DNA from: WHSW01 sp963767475
GTDB lineage: Bacteria; Actinomycetota; Thermoleophilia; Solirubrobacterales; 70-9
Reading direction: 5' to 3'
Assembly (NCBI GenBank): GCA_963767475.1
Contig: CAVYEI010000002.1
Location: 434,001-498,000 of the forward strand
Length of the DNA: 64,000 bases
Numbering within the stretch: the stretch's first letter is position 1; each line of letters starts with the position of its first letter. Of this stretch, positions 1 through 9,002 are shown in pieces. The notes under the pieces are model-generated. The model was not told the DNA's origin, made no database searches, and saw only the letters and a list, made by a program, of their open reading frames with translations. The translations under genes were made by a program, and so were the position numbers.

Positions 1-363
1 AGCCCCGGCGCGATCCGCACCGTCTGGGAGAGCGCGCCGCTGGACGCGCCGGACGGGTTCGCCATCGACACCGCGGGTCGCATCTACATCACCCTGCTGC
101 TCTCCAACCAGATCGCCGTGATCGCTCCCGGCGGAACCGAGCTCGAGCGCTTCCCGACCAGCTCCGGTGGTGGCGAGAACGGCTCCGCGGTCCCCTTCGA
201 CAGCCCGTCGAGCGCGATGTTCCTCGGCCGCCGGCTGATCGTCGCCAACCAGAGCTTTCTCGCCGCCGATCCCGCCCACCAGGCGATCCTCGACGTCTGG
301 ATCGGCGTCCGCGGGGCGAAGGAGCTGATCCCGCGCCGCGCCGGGCTCGGCCCTCGGCGCTAG
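1..363 (+). CDS. SMP-30/gluconolactonase-like beta-propeller protein, C-terminal part
   Basis: The reading frame is open from base 1 and stops at 361-363, so only about the last 120 residues are present. The visible part has PDGFAIDTAGRIYIT followed by NQIAVIAPGG, the repeating blade pattern of the SMP-30/gluconolactonase/LRE-like propellers. The FDSPSSAMFLGRRLIVAN segment is typical of the closing blade. Members are lactonases or sugar-acid hydrolases, or orphan propellers, and the substrate cannot be told from this fragment. Start and any signal peptide lie outside the window. Confidence 0.6.
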   Translation, partial: SPGAIRTVWESAPLDAPDGFAIDTAGRIYITLLLSNQIAVIAPGGTELERFPTSSGGGENGSAVPFDSPSSAMFLGRRLIVANQSFLAADPAHQAILDVWIGVRGAKELIPRRAGLGPRR

Positions 364-421
364 TCCCCAAGTCTTACGTCCCCTTGGGCCGGCGTTTAGG
401 CGCGCCCGATTCGCTTAGGTC

Positions 422-619
422 ATGGACGAACCAGGCAATCCCCCAGAGCAGACGGAGCCCGAGCGCGCGGTGGTCAAGCGCCGCTGGGCGATCCTCCCGG
501 GCGCCGGAACCGCGGTGGTGGCGGTCGCCGCCGCGATCGCGCTCGGCGATCCCGCCGACCAGACCGACCAGGCCCACGATCCGAGCGGAGGCGATTCGCA
601 AATCTCAGCCGAGGCATGA
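422..619 (+). CDS. Small single-pass membrane protein, unknown function
   Basis: A 65-residue product. The first 20 residues are rich in Glu, Pro and Arg, then comes a basic stretch (VVKRRW) and one hydrophobic segment at about residues 24-43, followed by an acidic polar tail. This suggests an inside-to-out single membrane anchor. It ends 13 bases before the wax-ester synthase gene on the same strand, so co-transcription is possible. I do not recognise a family, and no strong ribosome-binding site precedes the ATG. Confidence 0.4.
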   Translation: MDEPGNPPEQTEPERAVVKRRWAILPGAGTAVVAVAAAIALGDPADQTDQAHDPSGGDSQISAEA

Positions 620-632
620 GACACTCGGCGCT

Positions 633-2084
633 GTGCGCCAGCTGACCAGCCTCGACGCCCAGTTCCTCGCGCTCGAGAACGCCCGCCAGAGCGGGCACGT
701 CGGCGGGCTGGCGATCCTCGATCCGAGCACCACCCCGAGCGGCAAGCTCGAGCTCGCCGACGTCCAGCAGATGATCGCCGAGCGGCTGCCGCTGCTGCCG
801 CCGATGCGCTGGCGCCTGGCCGAGGTCCCGTTCGGCCTCGACTACCCCTACTGGGTCGACGACCCCGACTTCGACCTCGACTTCCACGTCCGCGAGCTCG
901 CCCTGCCGCCGCCGGGGACCGACGAGAAGCTCGCCGAACAGGTGGCGCGAATCGTCGCCCGGCCGCTCGACCGCGCCCGGCCGCTGTGGGAGCTGTATTT
1001 GATCCACGGGCTCGAGGACGGGTCGGTGGCGATGCTGACCAAGATCCATCACGCGGCCGTCGACGGCCTCTCCGGCGCCGAGATCATGGGCGTGCTCTTC
1101 GACCTCGAGCCGCAGGGCCGCGAGCTTCCCGACTCCGGCCGTGAGCGAAACGGCGAGCACCCGAGCGAGCTCGAGATGTTCGCCCGCGGGCTGTTCGGGC
1201 TGCCGCGCTACCCGGTGCGGATGCTGCGCTCGCTGCCGGCGCGCTGCCCAACCTCGACGAGACCCCGTTCGGGAACCTCCCCGGCGCCGAGACGATCGCC
1301 AAGGCCTCGGAGCGGCTGCGAAAGACGGTCCGCGGCGAGCGCGAGGGCGGCGAGCTCGAGCGCTCGACCCACAAGCCACCGCGGACCTCGTTCAACGGCC
1401 GCGTCTCACCTCACCGCCGCTTCGTCTTCGGGCAGATCCCGCTGGAGGAGGTGAAGGAGGTCAAGAACGCCCACGGATGCACCGTCAACGACGTCGTCGT
1501 CGCGATCTGCGCCGGCGCAGTCCGGCGCTGGCTGATCTCCCACACCGAGCTACCGGCCGACCCGCTGGTCGCCCAGATCCCGGTCTCGGTACGAAGCGAG
1601 GCCCAGCAGGGGACCTACGGCAACCGGATCATGCTGATGAGCGCGCCCGCTGTTCACCAACGTCGTCGATCCGGTCGAGCGGCTGCAGCAGACCCACGAG
1701 GCGCTCGCCTCGATGAAGAAGCGCCACCGCGCGATGCCCGCCGAGCTGCTCCAGGACGCCAACCATTTCATCCCCCCGGCGGTCTTCGCTCGCGCCGCCC
1801 GCGCCACCTTCAGCCTCGCCTCGAGCCAGCGCGGCCGGCCGACCTGGAACCTGGTGATCTCGAACGTCCCCGGCCCCCAGTTCCCCCTCTACTGCGCCGG
1901 CGCCGAGCTGAAGGCCAACTACCCGGTCTCGGTGGTCACCGACGGCATGGGCCTCAACATCACGGTGATGAGCTACAACGGCAGCATGGACATCGGCATC
2001 GTCACCGACCGCGACCAGATGCCCGACGCCTGGCGGCTGATCGAGTTCCTGCGCGACGCGCTCGAGGAACTGAAACCGGGCTAA
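633..2084 (+). pseudogene. WS/DGAT wax ester synthase/diacylglycerol acyltransferase, interrupted by two frameshifts
   Basis: The gene starts at GTG 633 (VRQLTSLDAQFLALE) and ends at TAA 2082. The N-terminal half carries the catalytic HHAAVDG (HHxxxDG) motif of bifunctional wax ester synthase/diacylglycerol acyltransferases, which esterify acyl-CoA to fatty alcohols or diacylglycerol. Near 1240 one base is missing (LPA|ALPNLDET continues in another frame). Near 1648 one C is extra (MSAP|LFTNVVDPVERL returns to the first frame). The C-terminal DUF1298 part, with ISNVPGP, is intact. The two indels compensate and affect about 135 codons. Either the gene is decaying or the assembly has two errors. 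Restoring both gives a normal-length protein of about 480 residues. Confidence 0.75.
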
Positions 2085-2100
2085 GTTCCGCACAGCGGGT

Positions 2101-3396
2101 CTACGGTCGCGGTACCTGCGCCGGCAGTAATGTCGCGCACCACCTGTGGCCGTTGGGCTGGACGACCCTGGAGGCTCCCTTGCAGTGGTTCCTCAGCGCG
2201 GCCGCCGCATTCTCCGGGCCGTCGATCGTGACCACCAGCGGGGGTTCGCCCTTCTCCGGCGGCCGGCCGACGTAGAAGACCCAACGGGCATCCGGGAAGG
2301 CCGTGAACGCTTCGCGGCGAAGTGCCAGTACCTTGGCCGAAGGCTCCTCCGGCCGCGCGGGGTTGCCGGTGGTCACGTCGATCCGGTTTCCGATCGGGTC
2401 CTGATCGGGCCCGAACGCAGGCTTTCGCGCCCACCCCAGGTAATAGCCCACCTCCTCGGGCTGGGCCGGAATCAAGCGGAACCGGCCGCGGATGCCCTCG
2501 GCCCGGAGCTGATCGGTCATCCGCTCGGCACCGGCCGGCGTGTTGGAGATTGGGATCGTCACCCAGTCTCCGGGCGGCGGGAAGGTCGGCTCGGGCAGCG
2601 GCTGCAGACCGAGGTCGCTGCAGCTTCCCCTTCCGTCGGCCAACGCCTCGCCATAGGGCGCGAAGACACCACCCATCTCGGTCAGATCTTGGGCATCGAG
2701 CTGCTTTGCCTGCTCGTCATCGGCGCCTGTCCGCGGGCGGATCGCAATCAAGATCGCGGGGGTGTATTTGGCGTCATCGATCGTCTTCGTGCTCACGATC
2801 GCTCGCTTGCCGCTGCCGGTCTGCAGGGCGAGAGAAAAGTTGATTTCACCCGAGCGCGGCAGGTTGATGTCGACGACGTCTTGGCCGGGGGCCGGCAGCT
2901 CACTCTCGACGTGGTGGGGAATCCGGATCCCGAAGCCGCTCCTCGTCGGCCCGCCGTCGCAGGCGGCGATCAGGTCGATGAAGCCGGCCCAGGTCCCGGC
3001 ATGATTGGGTGATCCGGGAACCGAGATCACGCGAACCCGCTCAATCCCGGCGTCCGCAAGCTCTCGGTTCATCTCCTCAGCGCTCGCGCCGGCGTCGGTA
3101 ATCGTGAGCGTGACGCCGTTGGGGCCATGCTCGATCGCGAGCGCCTGGTCGGGGCCGGGGGAAACGCCATCGCTGCCGGCAAACAGGGCCGTCGCGACAG
3201 CCCCGACTGCGAGCGCCGCGGCTGTCGCGACCAAGATCCGCGTTCGACTGGCAGGCCGCTTCGAGCGCTTGGGCCCGAGCTCGGCGGCGGCGCGCCGCTT
3301 GACCGCCGCGCGCATGGCCGCTTCGCTGGGCTCGGCCGCCGCCGCCGGGTCCTCCCCCCTCAGCCGCTCGAGCAGCGGGTCGTTCTCGGGCCTCAC
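2101..3396 (-). CDS. Membrane-anchored anti-sigma-factor-like protein
   Basis: A 431-residue protein. A cytoplasmic N-terminus of about 50 residues (RPENDPLLERLRGEDPAA) precedes a single transmembrane helix at about 53-72 and a large extracytoplasmic region with no recognisable enzyme motif. The start codon overlaps the stop of the upstream ECF sigma gene by four bases, so the two are translationally coupled. By position and topology it is the likely membrane-bound regulator of that sigma factor. It lacks a clear zinc-binding HxxxCxxC anti-sigma motif, so the role is inferred. The external part has two cysteine-containing, proline-rich modules and may sense an envelope signal. Confidence 0.6.
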   Translation of the reverse strand: MRPENDPLLERLRGEDPAAAAEPSEAAMRAAVKRRAAAELGPKRSKRPASRTRILVATAAALAVGAVATALFAGSDGVSPGPDQALAIEHGPNGVTLTITDAGASAEEMNRELADAGIERVRVISVPGSPNHAGTWAGFIDLIAACDGGPTRSGFGIRIPHHVESELPAPGQDVVDINLPRSGEINFSLALQTGSGKRAIVSTKTIDDAKYTPAILIAIRPRTGADDEQAKQLDAQDLTEMGGVFAPYGEALADGRGSCSDLGLQPLPEPTFPPPGDWVTIPISNTPAGAERMTDQLRAEGIRGRFRLIPAQPEEVGYYLGWARKPAFGPDQDPIGNRIDVTTGNPARPEEPSAKVLALRREAFTAFPDARWVFYVGRPPEKGEPPLVVTIDGPENAAAALRNHCKGASRVVQPNGHRWCATLLPAQVPRP

Positions 3397-3956
3397 CCGG
3401 CGCTCCCGCTCGTCGCTTCGTCGGTGCTCTTGGTCATCACCTGTTCATGGCCGCCAGCGGCGAGATGTTTCTCGAGCTGACGACGAGCCCGGTGGTAGCG
3501 GACGCGAAAGGCTCCCGGCGTGCAGCCGAGCACCGCGGCGGCTTCGGCGGTCGAGAGGCCGTCCCAGGCGATCAGCCGCAGCACCTCGCGATCGCCGGCA
3601 GAGAGTGTGGCGAAGGCCTCGCTGATCTCCGAGCGCCGAGCGACGAGTTCCGCCGGATCGCGGCCGGCCGCCGGGCGCTCCGATGCCAGGCGCCCCCAGA
3701 GGCGCAACCGGCGCCGCGCCGACCGCCGCTGGGTGGAGATCACGCGCAGGCACACCCCGTAGAGCCACGGCAACGGCGGCTCGGGGATATCTGCGCGGCG
3801 CCGCCACGCGGTCACGAACGTCTCCGCCAAGACATCCTCGATCGATGCCGCATCGGTTAGACGCCGGCGCGCGAATGCGTAGAGCGCGGGGTGATGCTCG
3901 TCGACGAGCTCGCTGAAGCCGGCGGCGTCAAAGGGCGTATCGCGCGAACCCATCAT
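3393..3956 (-). CDS. ECF-family RNA polymerase sigma factor
   Basis: 187 residues. Region 2 is at about residues 15-75 (LVDEHHPALYAFARRRL, then DVLAETFVTAWRR) and region 4 at about 115-170 (LSAGDREVLRLIAWDGLS, then AAAVLGCTPGAFRVRYHRAR), the standard two-domain layout of extracytoplasmic-function sigma factors. It directs core RNA polymerase to stress or envelope promoters. It is coupled by a four-base overlap to the membrane protein downstream, its probable anti-sigma. The target promoter cannot be deduced here. Confidence 0.9.
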   Translation of the reverse strand: MMGSRDTPFDAAGFSELVDEHHPALYAFARRRLTDAASIEDVLAETFVTAWRRRADIPEPPLPWLYGVCLRVISTQRRSARRRLRLWGRLASERPAAGRDPAELVARRSEISEAFATLSAGDREVLRLIAWDGLSTAEAAAVLGCTPGAFRVRYHRARRQLEKHLAAGGHEQVMTKSTDEATSGSAG

Positions 3957-3999
3957 CCCCTCATGGCCGGCCCGCCCGAGAGGTTACGCCGCGATCCGC

Positions 4000-4596
4000 T
4001 CAGCTCGAGGGAAAGCGCGCGTCGTCGCGGATCGAATCGAGGTCCGCGTCGTCGGCCGCCCACTGGATCACCTCGGGGTTGCCGCGGGCGGCGATATTGA
4101 AGTGCTCGAGCGCCTCGTCGGGGCGGCCGGCAAGCGCGTGATAGCAGGCCAGTTGGTAATGCAGGCTCGGGTGGTCCGGGTAGTCGGCGAGACCCTCCGA
4201 GGCGACCGCCACGGCCTCGTCGTAGTCGCCGCGCAGGTAGGGAGCCTGGGCCGCGTACCAGTACTCGAACGGCGACACCGTCGCCGAGCCCGGAACGCCG
4301 CCGATCACCAGCACCGTGGTCTCGTCCTCGGTCGCGGTCGCGGCCCGGTGGGTGGCGACCGGAACGAGGATCAGCGAGCCCGCCGGCGCGGCGACCCGCT
4401 CGCCGTCGAGCGTGAACTCGGCGGCGCCCGCGGCGACCAGATAGAGCTCCTCGTGTCGTCCGGCGCCGGCGCTGGTCTCGTCGTGGGGCTCGATCACCTG
4501 CTCGCCCGCCTTGGCGGCCGTATAGGCGTTGATGCCGAAGCTGGTGACGCCGAGCGTCCGCCGAATCGGCCGCCAGAGCATGTCGTCCATCGGCAC
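4000..4596 (-). CDS. Cupin-domain protein with TPR-like C-terminus
   Basis: About 198 residues if started at GTG 4596 (ATG 4590 is also possible). The N-terminal half is a single cupin domain (HDETSAGAGRHEELYLVAAG, then GSLILVPVATHRAA). The C-terminal half has a helical TPR-like repeat (YPDHPSLHYQLACYHALAG, then PDEALEHFNIAA). The frame stays open further upstream, but that stretch overlaps the preceding cupin gene and looks non-coding. Homology-like sequence (IAHIAGAFQITHLDAL) extends upstream of any normal start codon, so the true start is uncertain. It follows another cupin gene 55 bases upstream, suggesting a two-gene operon. Ligand unknown. Confidence 0.65.
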   Translation of the reverse strand: MPMDDMLWRPIRRTLGVTSFGINAYTAAKAGEQVIEPHDETSAGAGRHEELYLVAAGAAEFTLDGERVAAPAGSLILVPVATHRAATATEDETTVLVIGGVPGSATVSPFEYWYAAQAPYLRGDYDEAVAVASEGLADYPDHPSLHYQLACYHALAGRPDEALEHFNIAARGNPEVIQWAADDADLDSIRDDARFPSS

Positions 4597-4651
4597 GCGC
4601 TCGAGCGCGTCGAGATGGGTGATCTGAAAGGCCCCTGCGATGTGAGCGATT

Positions 4652-5203
4652 CTAGGCGGACTGGCCGGGGAGCCAGCCGTCGCGGTATTGGGTCGGTACG
4701 GGCTCGGGAAAGCGCGCGTATGCCTGCTCGGCGTCGGTCGTTTCCTGCTCGACGCCGGCACCGTGGCGAAGCGCGGTCGCGTCGACGGTGTAGCCGCCCC
4801 AGTCCGCGCTCTCCTGATGCTCGCGCGCGCCGACCGCGAGCACGTTGCAGGGCCCGTCTCCGGCGCCGACGATCATGTGCTCGGTCCCGGCCGGGCAGTG
4901 GACGAAGTCCCACTGCTGCAACGCCCGCTCCTCGCCCTCGACGATCAGCAGGGCCTCACCGGCGAGGACGAGGAAGTCTTCCTGGTCGGCCTCCCAGTGG
5001 TACATCCCGATCGGCTCGCCCGGGGCGAGCACGAAGAGGCTGATCCCAACCTGCGGGAACTCGGTCTCGCCCTCGAAGGGCAGACGCTCGCCCCGCCCCT
5101 CGCGGTGTCGCCACCGGGCCGCGCGAGCGTTGAGTACGAACCATCCCTCTCCGGCGGGTACGAGCCCGCTCTCGGTCTGTTCGAACGAGGCCTCCGGAGC
5201 CAT
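4652..5203 (-). CDS. Cupin-domain protein
   Basis: 183 residues from ATG 5203 (MAPEASFEQTESG); the longer frame to 5278 has a low-complexity basic N-terminus and was not chosen. The conserved cupin core is clear: GISLFVLAPGEPIGMYHWE, then DFLVLAGEALLIVEGEER, then WDFVHCPAGTEHMIVGAG. These are the two metal-binding motifs, with His, Glu and His ligands. Small cupins of this type are metal-dependent dioxygenases, isomerases or sugar-binding proteins, so the chemistry is not predictable. It is followed closely by the cupin/TPR gene on the same strand. Confidence 0.75.
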   Translation of the reverse strand: MAPEASFEQTESGLVPAGEGWFVLNARAARWRHREGRGERLPFEGETEFPQVGISLFVLAPGEPIGMYHWEADQEDFLVLAGEALLIVEGEERALQQWDFVHCPAGTEHMIVGAGDGPCNVLAVGAREHQESADWGGYTVDATALRHGAGVEQETTDAEQAYARFPEPVPTQYRDGWLPGQSA

Positions 5204-5225
5204 CCGTCGATCATAGAAAGAGGCG

Positions 5226-6665
5226 CTACTTCTTCTGCACAAGCTTGACCGTGGCGCTCTTCGTTTCCGGGTCGCCACCGTCGGGCGAGAAAGTGACGTC
5301 GACGCCGACCTTCGCCTTGCCCTTCTGGGCCAGCTTCTCGCGCGCCTTGCCCTTCAACTTCACCTGTAGCTTCACGTCGCCGGCCGCCTCGGCACGCTTG
5401 TTCGAGCCCTTCACCTTCTTCGTCTGCGAGAGCTCGACTCCGCCGGCGCCGGCGACGGTCACCGTGAGCTTCGCGGTCCCCTTGCGCTTGTTCTTCTTCG
5501 CCGTGCCGAGGCTGAGCTCGTTCGAGGTCTTGACCGCGACCGTCGCGGTCGCCGCGGTCGAGGTGGCGGTGCCGCTGGTGGCCTGGTAGGCGAACGAGTC
5601 GGTGCCGTGGAAGCCGGGGTCAGGGGTGTAGGTGAGCTGGCCGGTCGAGGCATCAAAGCCCGAGATCTGGCCGTGGGCGGGCGGGGAGGCGATCGAGACG
5701 CTGTGCGTCCCGCCGCTCGCGTCGCAGGGCAGGGCGATCGCGACTCCCAATGGCTGTTCGGTCGTGGCCGAGGTGCTCTCGCAGCTGGGGGTGCCGAACG
5801 CGTCGACCGCGACCCCGCAGCCATTGGTGGTGCCGGTGACCAAGCTCTGATTGTTGTCGGAGCCGTTGGGATCCCCTAAGGGGCCGCGCCCGATTGTGTC
5901 GGGGCCGGCACTGCTCCAGAGGATGTGAGTCGCGGTGACTGCGACGCCACACGGAAAGTTGGTGGCGGGGAGGCTGACGAAGCTCTGGTCCGGGCTGCCG
6001 GGGCTGCTGATCGCCGCGCGCCCAATCGTGTGGTTGTCGTGGTTGGCCCAGTAGACGTGTGTGGCATCGAGCGTCATTCCGGTGGGACCGGAGGCTCCGG
6101 TGATGAAGCTCTGGTCCGGGGTCTCCGGAGTGGAGAGCGCAGCTCGGCCGATCGTGTTGACGGCGCCGCGATTGGTCCAGTAGAGGTGCGTCGGTGTGAC
6201 CGCAACCCCGCCGAGGCTCGTCACTCCGGCGACGAAGTTTTGGACCGGTGTCGTGCCGTCCAGATTGGCTCGCCCGATCGTGCTGGGGCCGAGATTCCCC
6301 CAGTAGACGTGGGTCGCGTCGACAGCCACCTGACAGGGCTCGTCCGCGCCGGAGATGAAGTTCTGGTCGACGCCGGACCCGTCGAGGTTCGCGCGCCCGA
6401 TCGTGTCGCCGTCGTAGTTCGCCCAGTAGATGTGGGCGCCGTCGACCGCGACATCGCCGCAGGGGATGTCGGCGCCGGTGATCAAGGACTGGTTGGTGCC
6501 GGAGCCGTCGAGCTCGGCCCGGCCGATGCTGTCCCCCGTCTCGTTGGCCCAGTAGATGAACGCGTCCGCGGGTGGGGCGCCGCTGAGAAAGAAGGCGAAT
6601 GCGGCGACGGCCAGCACCAGCGTGCTCCGCCCCGTCCCCGCCGGTTGGCTCCCCCCTTCGCGCAT
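5226..6665 (-). CDS. Secreted YWTD-type beta-propeller protein with Ig-like and Lys-rich C-terminal domains
   Basis: 479 residues. A signal peptide at about 1-35 (hydrophobic LVLAVAAFAFFLSG, then PPADA) leads into six or seven repeats of about 45 residues, each with a Y/L-W motif and 'TIGRANLDG', the low-density-lipoprotein-receptor YWTD propeller pattern. After the propeller is a cadherin/Ig-like module (PDPGFHGTDSFAYQATSG), then a very Lys-rich beta domain common to secreted proteins of Solirubrobacterales. It is probably a surface or extracellular binding protein. No catalytic residues are visible. Confidence 0.75.
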   Translation of the reverse strand: MREGGSQPAGTGRSTLVLAVAAFAFFLSGAPPADAFIYWANETGDSIGRAELDGSGTNQSLITGADIPCGDVAVDGAHIYWANYDGDTIGRANLDGSGVDQNFISGADEPCQVAVDATHVYWGNLGPSTIGRANLDGTTPVQNFVAGVTSLGGVAVTPTHLYWTNRGAVNTIGRAALSTPETPDQSFITGASGPTGMTLDATHVYWANHDNHTIGRAAISSPGSPDQSFVSLPATNFPCGVAVTATHILWSSAGPDTIGRGPLGDPNGSDNNQSLVTGTTNGCGVAVDAFGTPSCESTSATTEQPLGVAIALPCDASGGTHSVSIASPPAHGQISGFDASTGQLTYTPDPGFHGTDSFAYQATSGTATSTAATATVAVKTSNELSLGTAKKNKRKGTAKLTVTVAGAGGVELSQTKKVKGSNKRAEAAGDVKLQVKLKGKAREKLAQKGKAKVGVDVTFSPDGGDPETKSATVKLVQKK

Positions 6666-6703
6666 TAACCGCGAGACAGCCTATACCCGGCGGCAGGATG
6701 CCA

Positions 6704-6747
6704 ATGCCCCGACCAGGATTCGAACCTGGGGCCTACTCCTTAGGAGG
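6704..6747 (-). repeat. 3' fragment of tRNA-Arg(CCT): left attachment-site copy
   Basis: On the minus strand this 44-base segment reads as the 3' part of a tRNA. It has the anticodon loop CTCCTAA with its 3' stem GGAGT, a five-base variable loop, the T arm CCAGG-TTCGAAT-CCTGG, and the acceptor strand TCGGGGC plus A. The sequence upstream of it has no matching 5' anticodon stem, D arm or acceptor strand, so it is not a functional tRNA. An identical copy lies at 10539-10582. It is interpreted as an attachment site left by tRNA-targeted integration. Confidence 0.75.
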
Positions 6748-7196
6748 CCACTCGGGAGCGGAACGGCCGGGCCCCATCAGGCACGAATAGCCTGCAAAGG
6801 GTGCTGATTGCTCGGGGTGCCGTGTCCCCGCTTGCCCGGCTAAGTACGGCCTGGTGTACCCGTTTCGTACCTCGCCGCGGCGTCAGGGCCACCTGTCGGG
6901 GCACGCGCGAAGGGAGCAGCGAGGCGACTGGGCTCGAGAACCGCCTCCGAAAAACACATACTCCGCATGGAAAGCACACCTTTCGCGAACCCACGGGCCA
7001 ACCCGGCAGCGAGCGTCGGGCCTCGCGATTGCCGAGGCTCGGCTTCCCTCAGAACCGGCAGCTAAATCAGAGTCAAAGCCAGCTCATCGCAGGAGGCTGC
7101 GCGAAGCGGCTCTCCGCCCCTGCGCTCTGATGGGTGGTCCGACCACCCTCTTGGGGGGTTTACATCAGCTTCCGCTGGATGGACGCTGTGCTGGCA
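6748..7196. other. Intergenic stretch inside the element
   Basis: No convincing gene on either strand. It holds the left copy of the TGTACCCGTYTCGTACCT motif at 6855-6872. The small frames crossing the att repeat encode an antisense tRNA translation (MPRPGFEPGAYSLGG) and are not genes. Confidence 0.5.
6855..6872 (+). promoter_or_regulatory. Candidate integrase/excisionase arm-type site, left
   Basis: TGTACCCGTTTCGTACCT lies 107 bases inside the left att copy. The same 18-mer with one difference (T to C) lies at 10471-10488, 50 bases inside the right att copy, in the same orientation. Inner GTAC half-sites flank an 8-base spacer. Its placement near both termini suggests protein binding during integration or excision; this is inferred, not shown. 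Confidence 0.4.
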
Positions 7197-7886
7197 ATGG
7201 TCAGCTATCTGCGCAACAACGGAATCGGCCTCGTCGCCCTCTTCATCGCCCTCGGAGCCGGTGCATACGCCGCCGGGCTCCCGAAGGATTCGATCAAGTC
7301 CAAGCACATCAAGGCAGGGGCGGTGAAGAACGCCGACCTCGCCAATGACGCGGTGACTTCCCCGAAGGTGGCGAACGGCTCGCTTCTCGGCGAGGACTTC
7401 GCGGCCGGTCAGCTTCCGCAGGGACAGCAGGGCGAACGCGGAATCCAAGGACTTCAGGGTGAGCGGGGCCTTCAGGGTCCGCCGGGGCCGACGTTCGCCG
7501 AGGTGAGTTCCGCCAACGGTACGCCACCGGCATCCTGGGATAACGCTCTCGGCAGCTCCTTCCACGTGAACCTGCCCGTCGCAGGAAAGCTCTTCGTAAG
7601 CGCTGTTTTTGATGTGGATACGAATGGAGGGCTCACCACGGATTGTTCGGGGGCTGCCAACGGCAAATATGGTCTCTACGTCGACGGAACGCCGATACCG
7701 GGGACCACGCGGGACTTCATCGACAATGTCGCGGAGGACTACGACGTGACCGGCGTGACGGGGAATCTTTCCGCGGGTCAGCGGACGATAAGAATCCATG
7801 CGACGTGCGATGGCGCGAGCTCGCCCGTGTCGGCGCAGTTCGACGGCAACCACTCGATTTCCGCGGTCCTGCTCGGGTCGCCCTAG
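7197..7886 (+). CDS. Collagen-like repeat surface protein with C1q/jelly-roll-type C-terminus
   Basis: 229 residues from ATG 7197 (MVSYLRNNGIGLVALFIALG), the usual start of a family abundant in Solirubrobacterales; ATG 7179 is an in-frame alternative. An N-terminal membrane or signal segment at 9-28 leads to a 'DSIKSKHIKAGAVKNADL' spacer repeat. Next are about seven Gly-X-Y triplets (GERGIQGLQGERGLQGPPGP) and a beta-rich domain of about 130 residues resembling C1q/TNF-like heads. It is probably a trimeric surface protein. The stop at 7884-7886 sits exactly where homology to the truncated integrase begins. Confidence 0.7.
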   Translation: MVSYLRNNGIGLVALFIALGAGAYAAGLPKDSIKSKHIKAGAVKNADLANDAVTSPKVANGSLLGEDFAAGQLPQGQQGERGIQGLQGERGLQGPPGPTFAEVSSANGTPPASWDNALGSSFHVNLPVAGKLFVSAVFDVDTNGGLTTDCSGAANGKYGLYVDGTPIPGTTRDFIDNVAEDYDVTGVTGNLSAGQRTIRIHATCDGASSPVSAQFDGNHSISAVLLGSP

Positions 7887-8741
7887 CCCCCTCATCACAA
7901 CCCCCGCCATATCTCGCCGCGGCTCGGCGGCGTCCGGCTGCGCGACATCGACGCCGAGGCGATCGCGGGCTTTCAAGGTGACCTGATCCGTGCCGGCGTC
8001 GGTCCGCACGCCCTTCGCAAGGCGATGACGCTGCTCGGCGGGATCCTGCAGCGGGCGGCGGAGTCGAAGCGGATCGGGTTCAACCCTCAACGGGTGGTCC
8101 GCAAGGCGCGCGTGCCGAGGAGTCCCGAGGTGAGGCCGCTGGCGCCGGCGAAGGTCGAAGCAATCCGAGCCGTGCTTTCGGTCCGGGATGCGACGGCCGT
8201 GTCCGTCCTCGCCTACGCAGGGCTGCGGCCCGGCGAGCTACGCGGACTCCGGTGGGACCAGATCGGCGACCGGACGCTCGTCGTGAATGCGGAGAAGACC
8301 GGGGCGCGGCGCAGTGTCCGGCTGCTCGCCCCGCTGCGTACCGATCTCGCCGGGTGGCGACATGCCTCCGAGGGTCAACGAGACGACGCCTACGTCTTCC
8401 CCGCCGTCGACGGCGGTCAGTGGTCGGCGAACGCGTTCGAGAAGTGGCGCCGTCGGGTGTTCACCCCGGCGCTGCGGGTCGCCGGAATCGACCGGGGCCG
8501 GCCGTACGACCTGCGGCACTCCTTCGCCTCGCTGCTCCTCCACGAGGGGAGGAGCGTGATCTACGTCGCGCGGCAGCTCGGGCACGGCGCCGAGCTGACG
8601 ATGCGCGTCTACGGCCATGTGATCGAGGAGCTCGAGGATGAGCCTCAACTCCCAGCCGAGGAGGCGATCCAGCGAGCCCGCCAGGCCGCCGGACCCGTTC
8701 AGCCCACGCTGCTTCCCGAGCTCTCACGCGATGCGTCGTGA
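7887..8741 (+). pseudogene. Tyrosine recombinase/integrase lacking its N-terminus
   Basis: The catalytic domain is present: the first Arg box LAYAGLRPGELRGLRW, then PYDLRHSFASLLLHEG, then ARQLGHGAELTMRVYGHV with the nucleophile Tyr. The open frame from ATG 8025 encodes 238 residues. Core-binding-domain sequence continues upstream in frame (HISPRLGGVRLRDIDAEAI) back to the TAG at 7884-7886, with no start codon and no N-terminal arm-binding domain. About 150 residues are missing compared with full-length integrases. The first His of the canonical HxxR is Tyr, a common variant. The remnant is probably inactive. Confidence 0.75.
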
Positions 8742-8753
8742 TGGGACGCGGGT

Positions 8754-8993
8754 TTGGCTGAGGCGCCGGCTCGAGTGGCGTTCACGCGGCACGCCGAGGA
8801 GCGCTGCTGGGAGATCCGGCGTGCGCGACGCGATGTCGCGGAGCTCCTCCTTGCGGGTCACGCGCAACGGCGGCGCAATCCCGGGTCGGCGGATTGGCTG
8901 CTTCGCAGCGGCGGATGGGTCATTGCCTACAACTGGCCTGACGAGGGCGACTCGACGACGGTTCGGGTCGTGACGCTCTGGCTGCAGGGGTAA
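8754..8993 (+). CDS. DUF4258-like toxin candidate
   Basis: 79 residues from TTG 8754; GTG 8775 is an alternative start. The conserved FTRHAEERCWE near the N-terminus and the beta-rich tail (WVIAYNWPDE, then VRVVTLW) match the DUF4258 family, thought to have a RelE/BrnT-like RNase fold. It starts 12 bases after the integrase remnant and is followed 9 bases later by a DUF2283-type gene, the usual partner. RNase activity is a family-level inference. Confidence 0.55.
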   Translation: MAEAPARVAFTRHAEERCWEIRRARRDVAELLLAGHAQRRRNPGSADWLLRSGGWVIAYNWPDEGDSTTVRVVTLWLQG

Positions 8994-9002
8994 CCTGAAT
9001 CC

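Noticed and set aside
6701..6790. Small protein beginning MPRPGFEPGAYSLGG (also at 10539)
   Set aside because: It is the antisense translation of the tRNA-Arg 3' end and appears at both att copies for that reason.
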